From Apostichopus japonicus (taxonomy: Eukaryota > Echinodermata > Holothuroidea > Aspidochirotida > Stichopodidae), in contig NC_092565.1 in assembly GCF_037975245.1 (NCBI RefSeq), positions 21,659,499 through 21,723,498 on the forward strand: a stretch of DNA of 64,000 bases. Reading direction: 5' to 3'. Made by a program: the position numbers and the translations under genes. The notes under the pieces were generated by a model, which made no database searches, was not told the origin of the DNA, and saw only the letters and a list, made by a program, of their open reading frames with translations. How positions within the stretch are numbered: the stretch's first letter is position 1; each line of letters begins with the position of its first letter. This document shows positions 1 through 11,878 of the stretch, one piece after another.

Positions 1-312
1 GTTATCATGTATAAAAGGTTTTCAGACTTTGACACCTATTGACCTAATTTGACCTCTACCAATTTCAATAGCGTTCTAGTATTTACCAAGCTGGATGTAC
101 ATAGTAAGTATATGAAGTTCAAGAAAGCTGTACTACTTCAGTTATCGTGTTCCCAAGATTTCAGACTTTAATGTTGCTCGTAAATGACCTTTGACCTATT
201 CTTCTTGTTCAGATCCACATACCAAGTGTGAAGTTAATCCACCATTAATGTTTTGGGTTAACGCGTTTACAAGCAAGTGTCACATACATACCGGCAAGTA
301 ATAAAACAACCA
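1..312 (+). repeat. Dispersed repeat, copy 1, with DR1-like sites
   Basis: This copy aligns by eye with a second copy at 8219-8545. Shared blocks include the opening GTTATCATGT, TTTTCAGACTTTGAC, CTCTACCAATTTCAATAG, the GCTGGATGT block, GAAGTTAATCC, AGTGTCACAT and a GGCAAGTAATAAAA-type tail. A perfect TGACCTTTGACCT (AGGTCA direct repeat with 1-nt spacing on the minus strand) lies at 185-197. No coding capacity is seen. It may be truncated by the left edge. It resembles short AT-tailed repeats common in marine invertebrate genomes; the family name is not known to me. Confidence 0.7.
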
Positions 313-606
313 CGGCTATGGCCCTATAGTGTCTTTGAAGCCTTGTAGACGTGAAATGCTGCAGTATGAGGCATGCCTATGATTCAGTTTGTATACGTCA
401 GGATCTGCTAAAATTTAAATTTTTGAATGGAGACAAAGAAGGGATAATACCTCGCCGCCCACCCCCTCTCCCCTCCCCCCCCCACACACTCACACAAATC
501 CCCTTGATCCGTGGGCGATAAAGTAACTGGTCACGATCATAAATGGTATGCCGTTGTACTTTATTTATTTTATTTTTATCCTAAAATAAGGCTTCAAGAT
601 GTATAC
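313..606. other. Intron or flank of the SRCR gene, no further exon seen
   Basis: AT-rich sequence with a C-rich tract around 465-500. It lies on the downstream (minus-strand) side of the SRCR exon, so it should be intron. I looked for the second half of the SRCR domain here on the minus strand and did not find it, so the next exon probably lies beyond the window edge. Confidence 0.5.
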
Positions 607-880
607 CTGGACCTCTTCCATAATAAGCTCTGAAGAAGTATGTCTCTGCTCGGATGAATCCCAGTTCCCTGCAAGCTACATTGGCAACCTTGATGTTGAA
701 ACCGTCATCACATACTGTTCCCCAAAGAACGTCACTTCCTAAAGATACCTCCAGCCGGCCCTCAGCTTCAGACGGTCCACCTGAGAGTCGCGTACGGAAA
801 TTCCTGGGTTGGTTTCTCTTCGCTGCGTGGGCCGCGCCGCATAGACACATAGCAACAAGAAACACAGTAAGGCCAGACAT
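607..880 (-). CDS. SRCR-domain protein, first coding exon (partial gene)
   Basis: Encodes 91 residues plus one base. The chosen start (ATG at 880-878) is followed by a hydrophobic stretch ending in CGAAHA, a good secretory signal peptide. An upstream in-frame ATG would put the stretch too far in. From about residue 35 the sequence matches a scavenger receptor cysteine-rich domain: GRLEV, WGTVCDDG, then VACRELGF and a YYGRGPG turn. The exon stops mid-domain at a GTATAC donor (606-601 on minus). RELGF in place of RQLGC, and a domain split by an intron, both fit group A SRCR domains, which lack one disulfide and are encoded by two exons. The product is probably a secreted or membrane pattern-recognition or adhesion protein. 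How many SRCR domains follow is unknown because the rest is off the left edge. Confidence 0.75.
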
Positions 881-2628
881 CTTTGGCCAGTTCAAGGTCT
901 GTAAGATTAAAGTGAAATAATACAAGTTTTATTATTAATCAGATGATAAAAGCCTCTACCAAGCCTAGTAATTTTCTCTGGTATACTTATGTACATATAA
1001 TGAAATATTTTGTAATTTGAAATCATAACTCATTTTTCTGACCTCCTGGCTGATAACTCGATCTGAGACGATATGATCAAGTTGAATATACAATGTAAGG
1101 CCAAGTAGATTACCTTTGACATGTGCTGTCAAAAATATCATCTGTTATATTTTCTGTATGGTGTTATCTTCTGCAAGTCAGATTGAGATTTTCTTTCTAT
1201 CGCCGATGTCAATAATTACGCTATTTGATACGATTATTTGATACTATTATTAGCGGTATGTGAAATCCGTGGAATGAGCATTCGAGAAGGCACTGGCATG
1301 CATGAAGACCCTTTTTCCTTCCACTGTGTCCCTCCCTTTCCTTCCACATGCACCCTCCCTCTCCGTTGTTGTGGGGTAGCACGCCAGGATAGTGCATTGC
1401 TGCGAAGTATACTTCGTGGTATAGTTATGAATTCGTCATTAGTTAACAAAAATATCGTTTTCTTAAAAAGCAAAAACAATACTATAATCAGTATGTGGAT
1501 ATATTTGTTGCTTGTTTGAAATAGCTACAGGAAAATGAAGAATTTCATGTGACAGTTTTATGTCTGAGCCGGTAACGAAACCTCGTTTGACGAGCCTGAT
1601 GAATAAACAGTTATATGTACGGTATAGAAGTTGCGCATGGGACAACAGCCTTCGTGGTGACACTCATTTGACACCAAGCAAAACGTCCTGGTTTTACAAA
1701 CAAACCAACTCTAGATGTTTATAGGCAACGAAAATCAACAAAACCATACTATACACTCAGCTAAACGACGTACAGGGTGTTATGGCTATAACGTGGGCAC
1801 TTATAATTGTAACCTAATAAAATTGAGAATTTTAAACTGATCAAACTGTCAGAATCCTTTCTAACTTGAATTTCGCTTTCATACCTATACCACTTTAACA
1901 CATGCATTGCTCATTACAGTGATTCTGTAAAGGAAATAAATTCAATCCCTTAATCATCTCAAAACTCATATAACAAGCTTTTAATACTTGAAACGGAAAC
2001 TTATCCAATGGTACAATAATCTTGGAATGACTTACCCGGCTTCCAAAAGAGTGTTTATCTTATTATAAGTCACTTGACAGAGATATCGACAGACCTTTAC
2101 TGTGTACAGTTTGCACGGTATTGATCTGTAACGGTAGTATTCTGTTCCGATTGCAACATGTGGTTTTCTTTATTCTGTCACTTGCAATTGTCACAACTTA
2201 AAACGTATATATGCGTGTGTACTTTACGTGAGAATTAGCAGTGACATGCACAGGATTTCAAAGGTGGTTGGGAGTCAAGTTCTAAATCCCCCCCCCCCCC
2301 ACCCACTCCTACTGATTCAGGTAGGGCTATGAAATTTATGGAAGGGACTCGAGTTCAAGTCCCCAGAGAAGGATCTAATTCTTCTCCGACTGAATGTAAA
2401 CAATCCCCCTACTGACGGGGAACATGCATGGCCGACAACAGATAGTGTCCTATAAGAATAAGCAATCAACAGAAAACTGAAACCGATATAAATGCATTTC
2501 ATAAGTCTTGAAAGAATATCCAATCATTTATGAGGCCAAATGCCATCTTGACAAAAAAAGGGATAACGAATGTAAATGTATATTATTACGTAGAGAGAGT
2601 ATTGAGAAAGTACCGTATGTGCGGGACC
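881..2628. other. Intergenic, no gene recognised
   Basis: AT-rich sequence upstream of the SRCR gene, which presumably includes its promoter and 5' UTR. Short open frames at 1234-1663 and 2317-2699 show no family resemblance, no low-complexity-free conserved motif and no splice context. A poly-C run lies at about 2288-2300. Near 2345-2385 there is a tRNA B-box-like GAGTTCAAGTCCC, suggesting a decayed SINE. Confidence 0.5.
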
Positions 2629-3005
2629 CAGTGGCGGAGCTAGGGGTATTGGTCAGGGGGTCAAGAATGGTCTGTAGGGGCGCTTTCGACATTATCTAAG
2701 CGGAGCGCCACCACAGGTTGGCGCGGAGCGTACAGACATTTTTTGAGTAAAGATACTCCCTAGATCGCCGGAAATTACCATTTCCAGGCCTTGCTAATTT
2801 GCAGATAAACGAAGAATAAATAGGTGTCATCGCAAACAAAATGTGACAAATGTCAATAGGTAGATGAGAGTGCAATAAAGTCAATAATCGCGAATAAGTA
2901 AAAAGTGGTAAAAAGCTGAAAGGGCGCCAGCAGTCCATTTGGGTCCGTCAGGGGGGAGGGGGGGTGGTGCATCCGCCCCCTGACTGTATGGACGCTCCGC
3001 CACTG
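2629..3005. mobile_element. hAT-like MITE, 377 bp (element A)
   Basis: Bounded by perfect 12-bp terminal inverted repeats, CAGTGGCGGAGC and GCTCCGCCACTG. The flanking 8-mers GCGGGACC (2621-2628) and GTGAGACC (3006-3013) match at 6 of 8 positions, consistent with an aged 8-bp target duplication as made by hAT transposases. No transposase is encoded. The subterminal block at about 2700-2736, with the core GGAGCGCCACC and GGTTGGCGCGGAGCG, recurs in three other elements of this window. Confidence 0.85.
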
Positions 3006-3013
3006 GTGAGACC

Positions 3014-4119
3014 ATGCAGGTAATATCATATACATGTGTCAGATATGCAATGTATATACAACCTTGTCTATACCGTTCTTATTGAAAGTCTAAGATCATG
3101 GAGGGCTACGTTATAGAACATTTCTTGGCAAGTGAAAGCAACCTAGATCTCGTAAATTATTACTATTGTATATAACAGTCTAAACAGATCCAAGGAGACA
3201 TTTACCATATCAGCACTGAAGGTTTAACGTCTTAATATGACAAGTAGGCGTTGAATGGAAAGTTCAAATGAGGTCAATTATAAGTGAAAAGCAATATGTA
3301 TAGTATGCTGGAGCATGAAGCTGACAAAACTTGTTGGAACTATCAGGATTCAAACCGTCTGGGTTAGATTGGGTGAACTCATATAGGTTACTATAGCTAC
3401 CTGATTATATATAGGTAATGTTTTTAACGTGTAAATAGTCAATATTAGAACTGATTCTGCATTCCTACCAAATTTATGTAAATTCATATGAGATTTTTTT
3501 TGTGCGTAGTTTTTATTCGGCGAGTGGAATGAAGATATCACAACTCTATGGCTTTATAATGGCACAAACCGGCATTCATAACAATAGCAAGTTCAAATTG
3601 ACAAATATATTTTTCAAATTTCTTAAGAACCGATGTTATTTACGGGATCATTAAACAATGTCATGTACATCATAACGCCAGTCGTCATCATATTTCCCAA
3701 TAATAGACTCCAATATATAACAGAAGCGTTTTCAATAAGCGGCCCATGTGGCTCATGCAATGCGTCCTAGAAGGATACAACATTACTAGAGAAAGGGACT
3801 ACATTTCGTGTATGATATTTATGCTTCTAACTATATCCTCCCCAATGACATGTGCTGAGCTCCAATCGCAATCATTTGTATCAGGCAAAGGCTATGTTCA
3901 GTTTAGAGTGTTCGCCTCACAATCCTTAGGTTCCAGGATCAAAATTATATGCCAGGAGCCAGATTCTCTTGACCTATTCAAATATCGCTGCAGTGCTGGT
4001 GATGTGGGGAGTCTTCCGTGGATTTGGTATTTCTGGTTTGTGAACTTGGGAAAGGGGGTTTGTTTCTGTTCTTCACTTGATTTCGAAACAACTTTGTTCG
4101 TCATGGCTGCACTGCCTTT
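3014..4119. other. Intergenic, no gene recognised
   Basis: No recognisable exon. An open frame at 3746-4195 (149 codons) runs into the retroelement-like tail annotated next. It shows no domain, and its hydrophobic and tryptophan-rich residues look like chance translation. Confidence 0.45.
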
Positions 4120-4390
4120 GCCTACCTTAGTATTTGAGAAAGTGGTCACTGAGATGATGCGGCATATACTCTCGTCCGTCGGATGGGGACGTTAAATGGC
4201 GGTCCCGAAAGCAGGAATGGGAGCGAATTCACACCCCTGCCTCGTTATCCTCTGAACACTTATGGAAAAGAGAAGGCTTGAAATAAGCCGGTTTTCATAT
4301 ACAATCTAACACGGATAGGGTATCAAATAAGCTACTGTAAGGCTTCCTGATCCCTGGGACCTTAAACTAAAACTAAACTAAACTAAGAAT
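4120..4390 (+). repeat. Retroposon 3' end (SINE or LINE tail)
   Basis: Contains a CGTCGGATGGGGACG block followed by GTTAAATGGCGGTCCC, a motif I recognise from 3' regions of short retroposons in several invertebrate genomes. It ends in a simple AAACTAAACT-type tandem tail at about 4365-4386, which is typical of retroposon 3' termini. The 5' boundary was not determined. Confidence 0.45.
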
Positions 4391-5084
4391 ATACACCTCA
4401 TAAACACAATACTGTCCAACAATATGAGAGTGACACTTTAACGTGTTCAACTAAAGTTTACTGTGCGAACAGGTTCGGCAAGTAGCAAACTCATGGATGT
4501 TTGTTTACCTTATAAATATAGGATCGGCTAGGTACTTGAGAGGAACTTCCAGGTTACATTATCCAAAACGATATAAGTGAACATATGAGTTGCTGTTTAC
4601 ATGAAGTCTTCCTGAATGACCCATGGTGTCAAGTTCTTTGTTTCTTGTTTTTGTCGTGATTGCTATAGCAACGTCACCCATCCACTCGTCCACTTAGTCG
4701 GGTTAAACTCTTATGGTATGGTATCTGTTAGTACTGTTTCATGAAGCAACACACTTGTCTTTCCTTGTTAAATTACACCAAGAAAGCAAATATAGCATTC
4801 CTGGTTGAGACATTCAGTTACCGGTTTTTGAATCTATATATATATGATTGTTTCCTCTAATACTTGGCAATTATTCAACATTTTATAATTGTAGCTCGTT
4901 TTAAATGGTTACCGTGCCGTGATAGGTTCTTTTCGATTTTTCGTAATGTAACAAACAATACATACTGCTCCCGAGTAGCAGGAGAATAGAGCAGCCTGTA
5001 TTGTCACGTGACACATATCAGACGTCATGAAACACAATATATAACTTGCGTTCGTAGTTGGAAAATCCAGAACAGTGAAAAACC
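4391..5084. other. Intergenic, nothing recognised
   Basis: AT-rich unique-looking sequence. No exon, RNA gene or clear repeat seen. Confidence 0.4.
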
Positions 5085-5912
5085 TTCCAGCCTCCACCGG
5101 GATTCGAACCCGGGCCTCCCGCTTCATATGTGGACACCCTAACCGCTATGGACGCTGATTGTATGTCCAGAGGTTCGAAACCGGTAAGGAAGGTCGTAAT
5201 TCCACTGTAGGCACCTGCCACCTGTATCGAACAATACTAGTTCTGTATTGGTGACATATTTGCCTTACTCTAGAGATCAAACCTGATGCTAACCAACTTG
5301 AAATCATTTGTGATTCCTTGAAAGCCGGATCTCGAAAGAGATACTTTGAACAAACTCTGTTAAATGAAATGGCAATAAACGACAAAGGCAATGATTATAT
5401 AAATAATTGAAATTGTAGTGAGTTGGAAAATCCATATCAGTGACAAAACTTCCAACCTCCGCTTTACATGCGGACACCCTAACCACTATAGGCTATGGAC
5501 GCTGATTGTATGTCCAGAGGTTCGAAACAGGTAAGGAGGGTCGTAATTCCACTGTAGGCACCTGCCACCTGTATCGAACAATACTAGTTCTGTATTGGTG
5601 ACATATTTGCCTTACTCTAGAGATCAAACCTGATGCTAACCAACTTGAAATCATTTGTGATTCCTAAAGCCGGATCTCGAAAGAGATACTTTGAACAAAC
5701 TCTGTTAAATGAAATGGCAATAAACGACAAAGGCAATGATTATATAAATAAGTGACATTGTAGTGAGTTGGAAAATCCATATCAGTGACAAAACTTCCAC
5801 CTCCACCCGGATTCGAGCCCGCTTTGCATGCGGACACCCTAACCACTAGGCTATGGACGCTGATTGTATGTCCAGAGGTTCGAAACCGGTAAGGAAGGTC
5901 GTAATTCTACAT
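5085..5912 (-). repeat. tRNA-like SINE head in a tandem triplication
   Basis: On the minus strand each unit begins with a tRNA-like segment. In the first copy a perfect T-arm stem-loop (CCGGG, TTCGAAT, CCCGG) lies at 5097-5113, and a D-arm/A-box-like AGCGGTTAGGGTG lies just upstream. A unit of about 355 bp covering 5150-5507 is repeated at about 5508-5862, followed by a third partial start to about 5912. The second and third tRNA-like heads are decayed: the second has lost the T-arm and the third has GGATTCGAGCCCG. The unit shares GTATGTCCAGAGGTTCGAAA, a second B-box-like site. This fits a tRNA-derived SINE that was then tandemly duplicated. A functional tRNA is unlikely, because the acceptor stem does not pair. 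Confidence 0.65.
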
Positions 5913-8218
5913 CTACGAACAGCTGTTGTCACATACTGTTGTCACGTTAAGAGAGAACAGAGTCGCGCTTGTGGGTCGTGAACCTAAAATAGGTCGCCAA
6001 GCATTTAACGGAAAACGAAAAAAAAAAAAAACGAAAACGCTAAAAACATCGCTAAACAATGTTTCCGATGGATCTTTTAGTAAACTTGTAGCTTGTCTAC
6101 TAATGTTCAGTCAAATCAATTTTCATCAAATCATTCAGTGTGCAGTATACTCATCAATTATACCAGGGAGTATATGTTGGGTGATTTTATACCTTCGATT
6201 AGCCTAAATTAAAGAATTTGGGAAGTAGGGACGTGGAATTATATAAATTTAAGTGGTATTTTGTTTTCGAATTGTGAATGACTTTTCGTTATTTAGTTAC
6301 CATCTTTTGGGAACAAGCAAACTCAACAATGTACTCTGTATAATATTCTCGTAAGTTAACATTACAAATAACTGATCAATACTGCTTTAAGTCTGTAGAA
6401 GTACTTAAACAGCCGTTTTATAGATTTTTCTGTCTGATCGTCGCCAGCTTGACACTTAAGATTTACATCGATGGAAAATAAAGTAATTGTTCCGTTATTA
6501 CTAGTAACATCGGACGAGGAGTGATTTCAAACGAGAGACGAAAAAAGTTTGCACACGGCACTTCCTGAATATTAAGAATACCAATGGTTTCAATCAAATT
6601 AGGTTTGTAATGTTGAAGACCAATACCAACCACTGCTATTAGTCCAGGTTGAATGTCTAGAACATTTTAATGTTTGAGGTATTACCCTTTAAATAGGACG
6701 CAGAATGTTTCCTTGATTAATTCCACATGAATCTTGTTTATAACATTTCCAAACCTGTACTGCGTGCTCATGCACACAACATATACCCAAAAGAACAACA
6801 CTTTCATTGAACGTAAATCGTTGGGGAGGAGGAGGGGTGGGGCTAGCCGGCTCTTTTGCAGATATAGGAACTACAAAACGAAAATCGAGCGACATTTATT
6901 TAATGATATGAGAACTATAGCGCTTATCAGCATTTAGCCAACTAAGGGTGTATTGTAATGTATTGTAATGATGTGATCTGATAATGATATTGAACAAACG
7001 TTCACCTATTTTACTAGGTGTCACCGGGGAGCTATTATTCTCTCTAGAGTCACTATAGCAACATTGCCAACAAATAAATTAAATCTTAACACGAACAAAA
7101 CTTTCAGCGCTGTCTAAGAAGAGGCATTTCACTTGTAAATATGCCTTTTTAGATTCTGGGATTAAAATACATCGTTCAAGCAACTACCTTTTAGGAAACA
7201 GTACTGCCCCTTTAAGTTTACGAGTGGATCTGTGATTCGATATAATTGACTCGTTACAATATTTAAGAAGTGTTCGACAGGCCACATGCCGTCTCATTGT
7301 AAACTTATCAGACATGCCACACATAAGTTTGTTTTTCGCCGGTCAGCCGGGTCGTCTAAAAATGACACGCAATATTTTGTCAAATTCAAACGTATATATC
7401 ATATATCTATATCAGGTGCATGCAAGGATAACCCAATTAGACATACAGAGTAAAAAAAAGTAACATATCAAAGACAGTTAAGTGAGAACCAGAAAGCCTG
7501 CCACTTGGCTCTGTGATTGCTTGCCATTCAGTGTCTTCAAAATTCAAAATAACTATATGACTAATGTAGAGCAAATGAGTTAAATTTGTTCAAGAAATAA
7601 GTGAGAACCAGAATAGGTAAAAGATTTCCAACTCTTATATGTAGCACTCGTTTGCGGGCATCAATCATGTCATTTACTGGTAAGGATTTTACAGTAGAGA
7701 ATTGCTATTCCAAGATGTTTCCATATCCAGAAAGAACCGTCTTCCAATGTGCAATATAGACACGTAAATGCGCTGTATGAATAAATGGACATTTTCCTTT
7801 TACCAATTTTGAGTAAGCAAATCCCTTTAATAATTGTTATTAATGAATGAGAGTTCCATCACATTGTTTATACACTGTGAAATATTTTCACAACCTACTG
7901 CCAAAGCAAACGTAATCTAGTATGAATCACAGGGAAACTTTTTGAGACCAATTTTGAGACCATTTGAGATAACCTGCTGACTCCTTGAGCCAATTTTTGC
8001 ACCATTAGAGATAATCTGTTGACCCCTTGAAGCTAAGAGGGTGAAAACTGAGAAGAACTTTTAAGTGCAGTTTAAAACAAGAATATGAACTCTCTGAAAC
8101 TGATTTCATTCTGTTGAATACCAATAGAGCCCATTCACAAAACTGAACAGAACTGAATGAGAGAGACCAAACTATGTTCACAAAAAGAAAGTAATAACAT
8201 TGGAGAATTCACAGGTTG
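5913..8218. other. Intergenic, no gene recognised
   Basis: AT-rich sequence. Open frames at 5926-6207 and 6689-6937 have no recognisable features. At 7935-8040 there is a weak local duplication of a TTGAGACCA / GAGATAA(C/T)CTG segment. Nothing else is supportable. Confidence 0.45.
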
Positions 8219-8545
8219 GAGTTATCATGTTAAACACATTTTCAGACTTTGACTCCTGTTGACCTCATGTGACCTTTGACCTCTACCAATTTCAATAGGT
8301 TTCTTGTATTCACCGAGCTGGATGTGCATACCTTTTTAACCCCAAACGACCACTGAACTTCACAGAAAAGAACAGGGTTCTTGTGACGGATCGGATCCAC
8401 TTACCAAGTTTGAAGTTAATCCGGCTTAAACTTCTTGAGTTACCGTATTTAAAAGGAAGTGTCACATGCACACAAACATACACATCACACACGCCATCAT
8501 CATCGCATAGATTCCTTCTGCCTTCGGCAAGGAATAAAAAAACAC
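8219..8545 (+). repeat. Dispersed repeat, copy 2, with DR1-like sites
   Basis: Second copy of the family at 1-312, in the same orientation. It carries TGACCTTTGACCT at 8270-8282 and a further TGACCT half-site at about 8260, giving three half-sites in a row. The copy ends in GGCAAGGAATAAAA followed by an A-rich stretch. Between the conserved ends it differs by insertions and deletions, so it is old. Confidence 0.7.
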
Positions 8546-11280
8546 ACTTGAGAAAAATAAACAACTGAAAACAAACAAAAACTTGGCAAAACTGCCTTCA
8601 ACTATTTCTCCGTGGGATAATAAAGACCTGATGTAACCCTGCAGTAAACCACACAGTCTTTCGATTAACTTGTGATCATAAATTCTAAACGGTTAATAGT
8701 TTCCATGCATGCCCTGATTCCAAACCTTTACCCTTTATAAATTGTGAATTCCATAGGCTTTATTCGCAAATCATAACTTTGTTTAAAGAAAAAAATTAAC
8801 CCAATATACTCCCTCTTGATTGGTGATTAAACTCCCACGTGACCAGAAAGTATGGCAAGTTAGTTAACACCAAACATCAGCACATACACCATAACCAAAC
8901 ATTTGGGGCAACCCATTTTAGGGGTGGGGAAAGGGTAGGAGGGGCGGTTACGATCTTTCTATCTATTGTTCAGGAAGCCGTGCAAGGATCGGAGCGTATT
9001 AATTGGTCATTTTTAGTACAATTACTGAAATATATATATATACTCTTTCTCACGAACGCTTATTCCAGACGATAACCCGTTGGCAAATTCTAACGGTCAA
9101 AATTTGTGGTAAAAACTTTTGTCTGCCAGTCTGTTGCGGATACCTCCAACCGCGATATGGTCGGATGAATCATATATATAACTTATGTTTGGAACTTATC
9201 AATTGTTTGATGCGATATCTATATAGGCCCAGCCACAGTAGGGGAGCTGGTCACAGGTTACTAATCAAACGAGAAGAAGTGTCCTGTCTAGCGCGAGTTT
9301 CGTCCAGAAGATCTAAATTATCTTTAGCAAAATGGAATTCCTGGCGTGGGTGGGTGGTGTTTTGGGGTGTCATGGGAAATTTGGATAATGTCTGCAATGT
9401 GGAACAACTTACCACAACGTTGCTGCATTTTAAAACTATATGCGAAGAAATATCTTCGATGTAAAGTGCATAGAAATTAACAAAGATTCAAACAGATTGT
9501 TTTTATCAGGGTAGGGAGGTGGTCATGTTTCTTATCATTTCACTCTAATTTCTCAAGAATTGAAATATGTCGATTTTTTTTAAAGGAGTGAAGTAAAAGC
9601 TTAATGTGTATTGAAAGATTTCTGTAAAGGTTTGAAACAAAACCCGTACGGAAATAACAGATTAACAACCACCATGTAGGACTCCGTTTTCGGCGTTGAT
9701 AAGGATACTGCTGAGGATATATCATCGCTCACTGACTCCCAATTCCACGACACATTATGAAGGATGATCTATTGCTTTGTCTGACAGTCTGAGTTTCATT
9801 GCCATTGTAGAAAGAGAAAGACACTTGTTTTAAGAGAAAGTCATGAGTTGTACAAGTCTTGGTTCACACGGAACAGACATACAGACAGCTCTATAGAAGC
9901 CCAGCCGGTGGGCAATAAATAAAACGCAAAAATAAGATAAAAACTTGTTGATTATTTACATTTCATGAGGTCAAAACTTAAGTTGATTTTGATGAAAATC
10001 TAAGTTGAAGTTGAACCGTGTGACACCGATGGAATGTGCTATGATGATCCTTGGGTAACTTAACGCCACAAATGAAACTATGGAAGTAAGTTGTTTCCTT
10101 GGCAATGATGATGATAAAGAGGGAAAAAAGGAAAAAAATCTGGGTGGAACTTTGTATGAGCAAAGCCTGGCATACCCCACAAAGTCTGGCATTCGTGAAT
10201 AACGGGGTTATGATAAGTCAACTTCAACGAAGGTTTCGTTTGAAACCGAATACCGTTTGTCGATTATGTTATCGGTTTATGACAAATTAACCGGAGGTAC
10301 AATGGTCTAAGGAGGGAGGGGTGTGATTTGGTGCGTCCCGATTTTATCGCCGGGGGACATAATAAAATAGTCAACGTCATCACTCTTCTTTCATAACTGT
10401 CCTCCCATAAAGTGTACGCTACTTTCTAATCATGTTTAAAACAGGTAATAAAGTATTGCCCATCAGCAAAATTCAACCTCACTCCTCCATCCCGACCCCT
10501 ATACCAACATCAAAGGTTATCGTATCCCGGGGTGTTCCAGCTATGTGCAATACTTAAACTCTTAAGGAGTATAGCGCAGCCAATTTCGTGCCGAAACGTC
10601 CCAACCCCCCCCCCCCCCCCCGACCAAGGGGAGGGATGGGAAACAATATCCAGTGCTGCGCATCAAATAGTGAATGGAGAAATAAGTGACAAGAACGGTT
10701 GACAGTAACAATTGACAATATCCCACCCTGCAATCAGCTCTTGAAATCCCCAGTAATCGTTTTCGTGCGCTTTAAAATGACAGACAACCATAGCAACCCG
10801 TCAGTCCCAATTTTTACATGCAAGAAAATCACTTAGTTACGACAATGTTGTAGGTACTGATATATGCTTTAAAAGTCATAAGACCGTTTTGAAATAATTT
10901 CACAAGTTTCTGCAGTACCGTGCGACCAGCGGCCGATCCGAGCTTCACAGAAGCTGGAGTATCGGTATGATACCGAAGTGAGCCTACTACCGAAAAAGCG
11001 GTGCAAAAGATAAACTAAACCGATTAATCCATTAATTACCAACATTGTCGGGAAAGATTTCCTTTCGCAGAAGGGCATCACATGGCGCACAGATTATTTT
11101 ACCATTGTGGAAGTAATACCTCCGTGCTCCAATGTTGCCATTTCACGCACCTGTAACCGTTTGAATACAAACTATTGTGGGAAAGATGATTACCGTATTT
11201 CCTACTTACACGCCGTGGTGATCAAAAAGAAAACCTGGTTACACAGAAAAACTATAAAAGGGAGCAGTGAGACACAACTG
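8546..11280. other. Intergenic, no gene recognised
   Basis: No exon with a family resemblance. Open frames at 8839-9464, 9971-10290, 10869-11090 and 11107-11337 are short and without motifs. A long C run is at about 10605-10621. Confidence 0.45.
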
Positions 11281-11288
11281 TCCACAAT

Positions 11289-11870
11289 CAGTGGCGGAGC
11301 TAAGGGTATTGGGCAGAGGGGCGAGAATGGCCTGTAGGGGCGCTTTCGACACTATCTAAGCGGAGCGCCACCACAGGTTGGCGCGGAGCGTACAGAAATT
11401 TTTTGAGTAAAAATACTCCCTAGATCGCCGGAAATGACCCTTTCCGGGCCTTGCTAAGTTGCAGATAAACGAAGAATAAATAGGTGTCATCGCCATTTGT
11501 GACAACTCGGAAGTTTATATGGGTGTTGAAAGTACATGCGCATCATCACAATGGCCTATGGTATCTTTGTGAGTGCTCATGTTTTCGAAAAACTAGATCG
11601 AAAACCCCGTACAGTTCTTGGAATAGTTTCGTAGAACGAAATTAAGTGCCGATAAATTAAAGATCGCCGTGCGTTAGAGCATCATTTGTCAGAAAATACA
11701 CCAACAAAATGTGACAAATGTCAATAGGTAGATGAGAGCGCAATAAAAAAGTCAATAATCGCGAATAAGTTAAAGAGTGGTAAAAAGCTGCAAAGGGCGC
11801 CAGCAGTCCATTTGAGTCCGTCAGGGGGGGGGGGGCATCGCCCCCTGACAGTATGGACGCTCCGCCACTG
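11289..11870. mobile_element. hAT-like MITE, 582 bp, perfect 8-bp TSD (element B)
   Basis: Termini CAGTGGCGGAGC and GCTCCGCCACTG are identical to element A. The target duplication TCCACAAT is perfect (11281-11288 and 11871-11878). The body aligns with element A except for about 210 bp (roughly 11494-11703) present here and absent there. No transposase frame is seen. The intact duplication marks it as a younger insertion than A. Confidence 0.93.
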
Positions 11871-11878
11871 TCCACAAT

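Noticed and set aside
3746-4195. 149-codon open frame
   Set aside because: No domain or signal; it runs into a retroposon-like tail and has no splice or start support.
5097-5160. tRNA gene on the minus strand
   Set aside because: The T-arm is perfect, but the acceptor stem does not pair, the anticodon arm is poor, and the segment is embedded in a duplicated SINE unit.
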